Origin: Hofstenia miamia
Taxonomy: Eukaryota; Xenacoelomorpha; Acoela
Direction: 5' to 3'
DNA: 64,000 bases
NCBI GenBank assembly: GCA_004352715.1
Contig: SCFE01000034.1
Location: 1,574,590-1,638,589 of the forward strand
Under the pieces are notes generated by a model that worked only from the letters and a program-made list of their open reading frames with translations, was not told where the DNA came from and did not search any database. This document shows, piece by piece, positions 22,678 to 32,880 of the stretch. Both the position numbers and the translations under genes were made by a program. Each line of letters opens with the position of its first letter. Position 1 is the stretch's first letter.

Positions 22678-24677
22678 GAAAATGAAATTCCATTCCATTT
22701 CCACAACTATTTAAAAAATATTTCCAAAATTTTCCATAAATTTTCAGATCTTTCCAAAGTTCTTAGAACTAGTGGTAATGGTTCTGCAGGATAAGTATTT
22801 TACTTCTCCTCGTCCCAATTCGTTTAATTGTGTTTTGCCTTAGTCATGTACCAGCCCCTCATAAGCTTTTGTGACAGAGTGGTTCTCCATAACCCTACTA
22901 AGATGAACATAAGATGAACCAAAATTAAAATTCAGTGCTAATAAGTGATACTATTTGTTGGAGCTGCCAAGGCACACATAATAGAAGTTTGAATACTTTT
23001 TAACCTAACCTCAGCCAATGATACTTCAAATTAATTATTTCAGTTAATTAAATTCCAGAATTGTTCACAATAAAAGTAATCTTTTAGAGAATAAAATTAA
23101 ATAGTTTAAAGTCATGTATTTATGGCCACGATATATGGCCGGCTATTGCCAAAGACTTTGTTTTACGACAAAAATACAGCTTAAAATTTATTTCAGAAAG
23201 TACTGATGATGTCTGTTTGACTATGAATGCATGTACGAAAGATTGCATTATATTCCTTAGCTTGCCTTCATTACCAGACATTTACATGCAACACCTGCAA
23301 CACAAATTGGATGTGAAAGCCTGTTTATTGGATGAGGGCTCACTAATACTACTACTATTATTACCGATAAAAGAAACAGCTCAGTCCAGCTAATGCTAAC
23401 AAACTTTTAGTTATTTGTCACTTGAAAGTGTTTTAACATTATGATGAACAACTTGTTCCCATAATTTATATTTATATTGTTGTTTTCACTATTTTATTTA
23501 ATTATTCAAAGCAATGGCATGTTTGAATTTTTGCATTATACTTAATAGTTGTAAAAAGCGCCGACTACGCAAAACAATCAGGGCTAACGGCCGGTTGCGG
23601 CTAAAGATTTAATCTGGTTTAAGGAATTATAGATTTTTTTATAATGATCTTGAAAAAATTTTACTCATCTAAAAACGACTTGCGTATTTTATGTATTCTT
23701 AATAGTATAATTCCGATATATATATATATACATTAGAAGTGAAAAATCGAGAAATGTATTCCATGCTGTAAAAAATATGTTCCAATACATTTAGCGCACT
23801 ACTAAAATACATTCTAAATTTGTTGAAATCAAGTATTACTAAGAAATTGGGAACTTCGATTTGATAAAATTCTAGTCAATTCAATCAGTTCACCATGAAA
23901 GGGAGGAGGCAGCTGCCCCCTGCTCGCGGCGCCTATGGTGGCAAGCTTCGTTATCCGCATTGATAGATATTTCCTATTAAAGATTTTTAGAATTAAGAAC
24001 GCAAACCCTTGACAGAAATATTTTCCATCTATGGCTCAAAAAGACCAAGGATGTTCAGCAAATTTCATTACAATGTTGTTTTTCTGCTGTTCATCAACCA
24101 ACTTCGAATGGACAAATTTATCCAGAGTAGTAATTTGTGTGGTAGACTGTTGAGTTCAAGAAACTTCATTTGGGTAACAGGATTTCATATGGGATATGTA
24201 ATTGGGTCGTTTGATGACTCTCTTACATAGTTTGCACAAAGAATGCGGAATGCTGTCGTTATTCTCGCCTTCTCGTCAAAGAACTCATTAAGGTGACGTC
24301 CTTTAACGCCTGTCTTAACTACGCGACTTAATCGGCAATTTTGTATTGATTATACCCAATAGGATAAGATGGGGCTTGCTGGCACAGTGCCTATAACTCC
24401 TTCCATGTCAAAAAAGTCGTTATGTTTTTGTTCTAAAAAATATGCATCAGAAAATGACCTTTGTTTAAAATCGTGGTTTGGCACACTACTTGATTGTGTA
24501 ATACCGCTCACAGAATTTTGTAGTTTTCACTTGTTCAAAACAGGTTATAAACTTTTTACAATTTTTCTTTCAGAAAAGGTAGAGTAATATAATGACAGAA
24601 AGCAATGATACATAAATGTTTACAAGAACTCAAATGAAAGTTTTAATCGAGCTTATATGTTAATAATATTCGAATGT
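22678..24677 (-). repeat. Right arm of the ~2-kb inverted duplication
   Basis: Reverse complement of 10973-12969 at near identity. It ends at 24677, exactly inside the position matching the last six codons of the 569-codon gene (the TTAATAATATTCGAATG string), beyond which similarity to the gene stops. So this arm is a copy of the gene's 3' flank without the gene. Frames inside, such as 24009-24230, duplicate those of the left arm and are not independent genes. A decayed hAT-like relic equivalent to 11400-11700 lies at about 23950-24245 on the minus strand. Confidence 0.93.
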
Positions 24678-24679
24678 AG

Positions 24680-24795
24680 TAAAAAGCGCCGACTACGCAA
24701 AACAATCAGGGCTAACGGCCGGTTGCGGCTAAAGATTTAACCTGGTTTAAGGAATTATAGATTTTTTTATAATGATCTTGAAAAAATTTTACTCA
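24680..24795 (+). repeat. 116-bp third copy of an arm-internal segment
   Basis: Direct repeat of 23552-23667 with one substitution seen. It starts two bases beyond the outer end of the right arm and ends at a shared TTTTACTCA string next to the hAT target duplication. A short re-copied segment at a rearrangement junction is typical of template switching during repair. Confidence 0.88.
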
Positions 24796-24799
24796 CATG

Positions 24800-25799
24800 C
24801 AGGCGCGTATTGAGAATTTCTAAATTGGAATGGGATTCTTATCCGAGACATATAAGGATAGGTAGTTTTGATTATATATTGCAGTTAAAGATGTGCAAAT
24901 TTAAATGAACGCTTAAATATATAAAGCAATAGAGTAATTATGAATTGATCTGTGGTCGGGGTTACTCTACCAGTCAACGGACTGAAGAGTGGGTGGCAAC
25001 AGATCTGCTCTGGCACTTCCCCTAGAAGTGTGCAGGCCGGCTTAATCATGCTTGCCATCTGGCGACCCCTGGCACGCAGAGTGCTGATCTGTGTTGAGTC
25101 TGATCAGCAGAGAGTGAAGCCGAAGGCCGAGCTTCATGAGAGGGTTGCGCCTCTCTACAGCTTTCGCCAACCAAGGCTACTAACTGAGGTAACTCGTGAG
25201 CACCTGCGTCTGCCTGTTATGGAGATCCTGATTATTTAGGAGATATTTAAACACTTGAAGTGCAAAGCACCAAGTGACGTCCTAAAATCTCCGTAACTTA
25301 GAATGTCGGATCATAACTAAAACCCATGACAAAGCAAAGCTCCCTCATAGGTAAGGCTCAGCAAATGCTGGCCTGGGCCTATCTAGAGGCCAGAGACAGA
25401 GGAAAATCCTCTGTATGACTGCCCTCGTAGACGCACTCTACGGCTCTGGGCATAGACGTCGCCGTCTGCTCCACAGAACAGACAGTCTCACATCATCGTC
25501 ACCGCCCCCATATGTGCAAAGCACACATGGTTGCACCTTCTTATACCTTATTGTTTAACGTCCACTTTAGGTGGCTCAGCGTCTCCGCTTCTCCAGGAAC
25601 CACCACGAGGAGGTTACTCTCTAGGACGATTCAGGCATAGCCCTTTCGGTTCCCAGGAAACGATCTAGTTTTCTTGCACTTTATGTAAAACAAATAGACT
25701 GTTCATCAATATATCGATCAAATCGTATGAGAATGAGTTGAAATTGGCCTGTCCCAAAGGAGGGGGCAGCCGCGAGGCCCCCTTCTAAATACGCCCCTG
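24800..25799. mobile_element. 1.0-kb non-autonomous hAT element with GC-rich cargo
   Basis: Ends CAGGCGCGTATT (24800) and AATACGCCCCTG (to 25799) are inverted with one mismatch. The flanks CTCACATG at 24792-24799 and 25800-25807 are a perfect 8-bp target-site duplication. Inside, about 24950-25680 is strikingly GC-rich relative to the window, and part of it (about 25030-25220) is similar to 53690-53960. No transposase is encoded. The frame at 24952-25239 is probably not a gene, because the related copy is not in the same frame. Confidence 0.9.
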
Positions 25800-26555
25800 C
25801 TCACATGAGCTTCAGCCTCTCAATAAAGCAGTGTTTGGTCCCTTCAAGACATTCATAAACAAAGCTAGTGATAGATGGATAAGAGAGCCGGCTAATGCGC
25901 AAAAATCTATTTCCATCCATGCTATTCCAAACACTGTCTCCTATGCTTTTCTGAAAGCAATGATACCCGATAACATAAAATCTGGATTCAGAGCAATCGG
26001 AATTTATCCACTTGACAGAAATATAATAAATGAAGATAGATTCGTTGCAGTAAATGCAAAGACAGATCTCAGAGAGGGAGTGACAGTTTGTTGATGATGA
26101 CCGAAACTGTTCCATCAATGAGCAATTTGATTGAAAACATTCCAATAAAATCCACAAATAATTCAAGAGAAAAAGCAAAGTCAACAATTTGTACTGACAC
26201 ATCAGATAAGAAGAAAAACAAATGAAAAAAATGCATTGAAGCCAAAGTAGAAAAAACAGTTGATTATAGATTAATCATCATGCTCTGAAAAGCCCGAAAT
26301 TATATCAGAATCTGATTCAGATCCGGGCAGAGAGCTCTAGAGACATTCAGATTAACGACTACGTGCCTGTTGCTTTTCCATAAGATGGGCAATATTTTAG
26401 AAATCAAAGACGAAACTATGGTGATGAAGTTCATGAGAATTTCTGGTAACGAAAATCAGATCTTAATTTTCCCTGATATCGAAGACATATAATCACATTC
26501 AAAATCAGACATTGTGATGAAGTTGCCAGCTCTTTTGAGAGGAAAATCGAGTCAT
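25800..26555 (+). pseudogene. pogo/Tigger-type (DDE_1) transposase C-terminal relic
   Basis: Directly after the hAT element, the plus strand reads SHELQPLNKAVFGPFKTFI, then ISIHAIPNTVSYAFLKAMIP, then SGFRAIGIYPLDRNI. These are the end of the DDE_1 catalytic domain of pogo/Tigger transposases, with the LQPL(D/N) and GFR..GIYP signatures. The frame stops at 26092-26094. Further blocks appear in other frames at 26270-26540: an acidic Ser/Asp tract, VMKFMRISGN, IFPDIEDI and SDIVMKLPAL, which is the chromatin-like tail often found after this domain. The 5' part, including the first two catalytic acids, is missing. The hAT insertion sits at the left edge. Confidence 0.75.
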
Positions 26556-26663
26556 TCCTCCTGAAGAATTTATAGATTTCAATGCAATGATATGCGGAGT
26601 TACACCCATTCCTCCTGAAGAATTTATAGATTTCAATGCAATGATATGCGGAGTTACACCATT
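26556..26663 (+). repeat. Two tandem 54-bp units, in frame
   Basis: The segment beginning ATTCCTCCTGAAGAATTTAT is repeated exactly, 54 bases apart. The unit length is a multiple of three, and one plus-strand frame reads both units as IPPEEFIDFNAMICGVTP. It immediately follows the Tigger tail. Confidence 0.92.
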
Positions 26664-27849
26664 CTTTAATGGCGTTCATTTTTATATATTCTTTGATTTT
26701 TTTGCATGATAGCATTCATAATTACTTCTCAATATCAATGTTTTGGTTATATTTCCGTCATGATCTGCATATTAATTTTACCCCAACATGGGGCAAGTTA
26801 GCACAGAAATTTCAAATCAGATTTGACATTAGAATGACATCTTACCAGGTAAGCTCTAATGCGTTTCGTGTGAAAGGCAACATACACATAAAATATTTCA
26901 AGACTTTATTGCAAGCCATAAACTCAGAAAATGTCGAAATGTGTGTTTTGTGCTAACAAGCCCCAACCTCTTTACAAGGTTTCGCCCAACCTTGGAATTT
27001 GCATGGCTAATATTAGTAAAAACAATTAATTCAAAAGTCGTAAATACGTGAATCACACTGAAAGTTCTTTGCATATATACTTTAATAATGTGATAATAAA
27101 TTTGCCCATTCGAAATTTAAATTAAATTTTGGAATTTTAATTAGATTCCATAATAATTTTTTCAAAGCAACTTAAAAATGAATAAAGATAATGCGATATT
27201 TCTTAGTTTTCAGGGACCTAGAAATTAATGTGGCAATTGTGCATAAATTATTCCTATATACATTTGAAACAATCAATAATTAGTAGAAATATTTCCATGT
27301 CTTACAAATTCGCTTTGATTTCAATTGAAGCAAGTTTCATAATTAAGTTTAATTTATTGCAACTATAATCTTCTAATAAAAAATCTTTCTGCATCCTTGA
27401 AAACTTGATAATTTTTTATCAAATTTTCTTAAGATCTTTGAAAATTACTCTTATAGTTTTTGATAAATACTTGCAATGTTCTTTGCAAAATCTTAGAAAT
27501 TTATGTTAGCTATTCAATATCTTATCAAGTTCTGTACTTTATTAAAGATATTTCTAAGATCTTGACAATTATTGTAAGTTTCATTGACTAGGGATTTCTT
27601 GCAATATACTAATGAAATTATCAGCTTGTGCATTTTTAATGAATCACCTAAATTATGCAAATATATTATTTACTGATATAAAAAAGCGGCTTTTTTTAAG
27701 AAACTTGATGTGTAATTAAGATCGGCACTAAATGTTTCAAGGAAAAATTCTTCCAGAACTAAGAACTGCTTTTCCAATTCAAACTTACTACCTTATTATA
27801 CGATTTCAATGTCTGGTTTTAGTCATAAACAGAACGCCAGCTCAAAACA
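26664..27849. other. AT-rich DNA without recognisable features
   Basis: About 1.2 kb with no supportable frame. A string at 27400-27570 repeats the words TCTTAGAAAT/AAGATCTT with variation, low-complexity rather than an ordered array. Confidence 0.5.
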
Positions 27850-28220
27850 TTTTACCTGCATTAAGTAGAGAAAAAAATCTTGAAAGAATCATTCATTAAT
27901 ACCGCTATCTAAACGTGAAATTCATTACCTTAAGAGGTACAGAACAGTGAAAATCTAAGAGGTTTTAAGAAGCAAGTTAAGATTTACCTTAAGCAAAAAT
28001 ATACCTCAGGTCAATCATAGCTAGCTTACAAATTCTATACAATGATTATTAAACTATCCGCACTTGAAATCTCCTCATAATTTCTCCCTAGCCTGTCAGA
28101 TTTTTTTGCTATTGTATGTATTTGTATGTATGTTTGTATATTTTTGACGCTATTTAAATAAATTTTCTTCTTTGAATTGTATGCATTTATCTGAAAAAAG
28201 TTTATCTTATCTTATCTTAA
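27850..28220 (+). pseudogene. LINE 3' end with (TTATC)n tail
   Basis: Plus-strand remnants of the ORF2 C-terminal block (an NSLP-like core, then FKKQVKIYLKQKY) are followed by a short 3' UTR and a TTATCTTATCTTATCTTA tail at about 28200-28218. This is the pattern of a 5'-truncated CR1/L2-like LINE. Its tail unit differs from the AAT tail of the fragment at 8567. Confidence 0.55.
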
Positions 28221-29034
28221 AACACCAGACTTGCAAATTACTCAATTTTGATAGAAGTATGTCATGAATAATCCTACTATAAATAAAGAATTTTTCGTGT
28301 TAAATGTATTGACAAGAATGGTTGCCGCCAATAAATAGGATGTGCCAAAAGCTGCTGTAAATCAATTGGACTCCGAACTTAGTGGAAAATCATAAATAGC
28401 TAGTGTACTAACATTTCCTTCTGGTCAAAACAGTGTTTAGTTTTTGTTTGACAATCGGTTATTTATTGTAGTTTATTGTACCATATAAATTAGAAGTGTT
28501 AGATATCTTATTAAGATGACCATGATTTAGATATAAATCTAAATAATTGATGTCTTACTTGTGATCTATTAGTAGTTTGTATGATCGTTCAATAACAGTT
28601 TATTCTTATTAGGGGCATTTTTAGCAATCTTGCTAAGATTAATAAACATTTCTATAATAAAACATTGTTATCTTACTAGTAGTTTGGATTATCGTTCAAT
28701 AACACTTTTCAAAATAATTTATTCATGCATGTTTGGACGCCTTGAAGTTAACTATTATATAAAAAAGTTACGATTGAGAATAAGAGATTTTTCACGTTTT
28801 AAGAAAGTACAATTTCAAAATTGGTCTTAATTTGAAAATTTAAAATTTTTGTTGAATTTGGTAAATTTATATGCTTATTGTTACCATTTATAAACAAGAC
28901 ATTTTCTATTAAATGTTTGTAATGACATTCGTTGAGTGGATATTAAAGAAATCCTTCTGCTCTTTGTTGGGCTTGTGTATGTTTATACAACAATCTTTGA
29001 ATTTCTTAGATTTATAAAGTTGTTGTTTTATATA

Positions 29035-29955
29035 CAGGGTGTGTATAAAGTCCATTTCTAGTAAAAAATTATATTTCAAGGCAAATATTTATTCTTGTTT
29101 ACTTATGTGAAGGGGAAATGAAAAAGCAATAATTTATTAACACAAAAAACACCGAAGCCAAATATAATCAGAAATGTCCTCCATTATTGTCAATACAATA
29201 TTGCCACCAATTTTGCAATTTGATAAAGGTATTCCGTAGCGTTTCGGGTGGGATATTATTTATTCAATCAGTGATAAACTGTTTCAATTGTTCTATGTTT
29301 TGGGACTTTTGGCTGTAAACATCTTTCACTGTTCCCCACAAGACGAAATCAAGGGATATCAAGTCTGGCCTTCTGGGGGACCAAGCAATTGGTCCATTGT
29401 ATCCGATCAATCTGTTAAGAAATTTTTTATTCAGATAAGCACGAACTTACAATGCCCATTGAGGAGGAGCACCATCCTGTTGGAAAACAGTTCTTCTGAT
29501 GCGTCTAAGACTACCAATTTCTGGAACAGCATAGTTTTGAAGCATTTGATGATAGGACACAGTTTTGATGGTTGGTTCTTCAAAGAAAAAAGGCCTAATT
29601 CTGTAGACTGACACCAAACGTTTGCACCAACACTTTTCATAGGAATTTATTCTATGACATTAGGATTTTCATAACCCTAAACAACAGCATTGTGTGAGTT
29701 TCCTTTACCGAAAAGAGTGCACTTAGCTTCATCTGAAAAACATAAATTTTGAATGAAATCTTCATTATTGGCACATCACAACTGCATTTCTTCAAAGAAA
29801 ATATTTTTTAGCATGTAATCATCTTGCAATAGTTGGTGAACTCTTCTGATTTTGAATGTTCTCATGCTAATTTCATATTTCAATACCTTGTGAATGCTTG
29901 AATGGGGCATTTCTAATTAATGACTTTAATAGAAACGGACTTTATGGAGAAGCTG
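29035..29955 (-). mobile_element. 921-bp mariner-like element
   Basis: Starts CAGGGTGTGTATAAAGTCC and ends with the reverse complement CAGCTTCTCCATAAAGTCC, flanked on both sides by TA (in TATA), the Tc1/mariner target duplication. The length is short for a full mariner, and the single gene on the minus strand is decayed. Confidence 0.85.
29060..29900 (-). pseudogene. mariner-like transposase, decayed
   Basis: Minus-strand translation contains, in order: IRRVHQLLQDDY; CFSDEAKCTLFGKGNSHN with the first catalytic Asp; a frame-shifted GDSYL-like region; RRTVFQQDGAPPQWAL with the second Asp; and SPRRPDLISLDFVLWG with the third Asp. The spacing is that of a D,D34D mariner-type enzyme. Several stop codons and frameshifts are visible, including a stop just after the second Asp block. 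It can no longer encode an active enzyme. Confidence 0.82.
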
Positions 29956-30140
29956 TATAATAATGCTTTGCTATCAAAACCTACTGTTTGCCACTAATAG
30001 GCCATGAATGCACCATTATTGGCCCATCAATGGGTCATTGTTGGGAATACATCACTGGCCCATTAATTCCCCGGCGGTCATCTGCCAATAATGGCAATCA
30101 ATCGAAACTTCAATGGCCCATTGCCGGTGCATTAATGACT

Positions 30141-31285
30141 TTCTATTTGCATATTAGTAATCTTACTAAGATTAATAAACATTTCCATAATAAAACTTTT
30201 TTATCTTATTAGTAGTCTGTACGATCTTGTTATTTCAGTCTATTATTATTAAGTGCACTATTAATAATTATATTTCAATGCAATAGAGTTCGAGGATCCG
30301 CGGGTAGTTCGGGATGAAGTGATGCCGTGATGTCCTTAAAAGATTAGCAAGTGTGTAATATTGCTATTCATTGCCCATTCGCGCAAGCGATCTAGGAAAC
30401 TATAATTAGTTTCAGATGGTATTTACAAAGACCTACTTAAATGTTTATAGTAGGTCTTGTATTTACCAAATGCTGAATGTTGCGGAAGAAGTAGAATCAT
30501 CATGAGATGAGACTGTTGGACTAATTTCCTCAAAATTACTTCTCAATACCAAGTATTTCAATATTTGAATGGTGTTTTGTCTTATAATGCCATGTACACC
30601 TTCTCTATTTGTAATTGGCCCACTAATATTTGAATCTGAAAAAACTATTTGGAGTAATTCGCAAATGGTCTTAAGCATGAATATTTAAACATTCAACATG
30701 AAGTATTGTACAAGTTGCGAATATAAATATAGATACACAATCTCAAAAATTACTTTTGAAAATCATGAGGTAATTCAATAAAATTTGCTTATATATTCTC
30801 TGAAAGTTAAGATATCAGGTAGAAAAAAACTATTTTAAGAGATATATAACTCACAAGAGTATTCTCGTCGAAAAATAGTAATTAGAAAAAACGAAATAAA
30901 TTTTGACACTAAGCTCAAATCATCAGCTTAGAATAGAATATAGGAGCATGCAGCAAATATACAATTGGCGATGGATAATATAAACTTAATTAGATTAGGG
31001 TAACCACAAGTTATAGTAAACTAATTTATGCAAAATCAATTAATTCCACAATTTGATATAAATGACAAAAGCAATGATAAAATGTCAGAAGTGATGTAAA
31101 ATATAATTACCCTTAAGAGTGTCTCATTTGTAGCTAATGATGTAATTGAAATGTAATGAAATGTATTTCATGTTCATGTGCGAGGTAATTCACCTAAATC
31201 CTTGCAAATCACGCTTAATATCTTGTCCTATTCTTGCATTATTAATTGAAATATTTAAATTATGAAAGTTAATATTGGCCAAATT
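30141..31285. other. AT-rich DNA without recognisable gene
   Basis: No supportable frame. One isolated GC-rich patch near 30290-30340 (CGAGGATCCGCGGGTAG) stands out but matches nothing I know. Confidence 0.5.
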
Positions 31286-31615
31286 TTCGAGTAAAAAGCA
31301 TTGAAATTGATGTTTGGTTAAATTAATAATCATAACTCCAAACTAACCGCACTGCTCTTCCTTAATTTGACCCGACGGCACCTAAATAAACNTTCGAGTA
31401 AAAAGCATTGAAATTGATGTTTGAGTAGTTAAGACCAAGGCAATCCCGTTCCTATGGGACACCTTGAAGTGCTCGTAACACCTGTGGCTATTTACCACAT
31501 GGAAATGAAGTGATTCTATTGGACGCCATCTAGNTGTTTGGTTAAATTAATAATCATAACTCCAAACTAACCGCACTGCTCTTCCTTAATTTGACCCGAC
31601 GGCACCTAAATAAAC
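31286..31615. other. Assembly artefact: overlapping contig ends around single n
   Basis: 31286-31316 recurs exactly at 31393-31423, right after the n at 31392. The segment 31311-31391 recurs exactly at 31535-31615, right after the n at 31534. The islands between the n characters are therefore mis-joined overlaps, not biological duplications. The middle piece (31424-31533) is not found elsewhere in the window and may be a fragment of an insertion present in one haplotype. Confidence 0.85.
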
Positions 31616-32454
31616 ACAAAAATATGTGTTTTCACACATAACTAACTAACCAGTAATGGGCAAATAATTGCTTTGCTATTCAATGGTTGCTATGCAACTA
31701 ACAGTTACTGCCGTTCACCGTAAAATTGTTCAATTTACATTATGATTATAAATGTAACAGCAATAAATGTCAACGTTATTGATTAACACGGCATGACCCG
31801 ATTGAAAAAATAATCATTTGACCCGACACGACGTAGACCCAACAAAATGTTCATCCACACCCAACCCGACCAGCTCGGTGTTAGACATCTTAATTTCAAT
31901 AGAAATGATTTTCTTAACTTAATAAATAAGGTAGGTCAAAACGCCATACTCTATAATGCTGAAACTTGGTTTCATCATGAAGCTGATCATAATTTGTTTG
32001 ACCTGACCTCACTGACATTATTTCTATGTTTTCATAAAAACCGATTAAATAGAGTCATGATATTGACTCTAAATTGGTTAAAACCGTATTTAAAAAAATT
32101 AAATGGACGATATATTTTGTTCCTACAGTGTATAATCAAAATGTGATACTTCTCTTGTACCTATCAGTTTAAAGAGGTATGCTGCAGAATCCACCCTAAA
32201 TTATCAACTCATTTCATTGAGCATTCTTACATAACCTTAAACAGCTTAGCGTCCTTTTTAAAGGATAAACCGTTTTTCCACATCTACAAATAATTTTCTC
32301 CAAGCCTATTGTGGCATAAAAGCATAACAAGGAAAGTAAAAAAATAACTATCAGTAATTTAACTATAATTTTGTACACAACACAATTATTATCCTTTTCA
32401 TTTTTATAATATGTATTAGTGTAGTTTGATTTAATGTTTATCAGCAAAATGGTT
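31616..32454. other. AT-rich DNA without recognisable gene
   Basis: Repeated GACCCGA/CCCGAC words occur at 31790-31870, as in the ends of some hAT elements, but no paired end or target duplication was found. The frames at 31847-32146 and 32214-32447 resemble nothing known. Confidence 0.4.
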
Positions 32455-32880
32455 TGGCAATTTGAAAAGGACTAAATCGTTGTAGCTTTCCAACCGATTC
32501 ATTAATTATATAATAACTCATGTCATTAAATAGCTGGATAGCAAACCATATTCTAACCCTTTTTAGATCCAAATTCTCTAGGTGTAATAACAAGATTTAT
32601 TGTACATACGAGGTGCCTACAAGCCCCGAATTATATTACATGTTGTTAATTGTAACTGTCAAGTTAGACAGCTGTATTACTGACTATCAATTATGACTGT
32701 TAGGTATTCCATTTCTGCCGACCATATTGATTGTTCACATATATTCAGAGCGTAGTTACATCTACTTATATGTAGGGCTATTTATATGTAGTGTTTATAA
32801 CAGGCTTATGTTGAATGGTTGCAAACATTCATTTATTGCATCTATCAGTAATAACAAGAACAATCAATACACTAATTTAA
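32455..32880 (+). repeat. LTR-like dispersed repeat, copy 2 (5'-truncated)
   Basis: Aligns with the 3' part of the copies at 21230-22015 and 36690-37460, sharing CCTTTTTAGATCCAAATT and the TATTGTACATACGAGGTGCCT region. Same orientation as the other copies. The 114-codon frame at 32727-33071 overlaps it and is not credible as a gene. Confidence 0.55.

Larger units (their letters stand above)
28560..30140. repeat. Dispersed repeat with palindromic right part, split by a mariner element
   Basis: 28710-29034 is similar to 46350-46690: shared order of CTTTGTTGGG(C/T)TTGT, ATAAA(G/T)(T/A)T(G/A)TT and neighbouring words. After the mariner insertion, 29990-30135 carries a cluster of short palindromes (GGCCCATCAATGGGTC and variants). 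The related copy at 46715-46775 has a comparable cluster of a different sequence (CAGTGGACCACTGG). Sequence near 28620-28700 recurs at 30140-30220 (CTAAGATTAATAAACATTTC), forming flanking direct repeats. Confidence 0.55.

Noticed and set aside
24952-25239. 95-codon frame in the GC-rich core, with a partner at 53652-53948
   Set aside because: The shared DNA is read in different frames in the two copies, so conservation is not at protein level.
31790-31870. hAT end inferred from repeated GACCCGA words
   Set aside because: No partner terminus or target duplication could be found.
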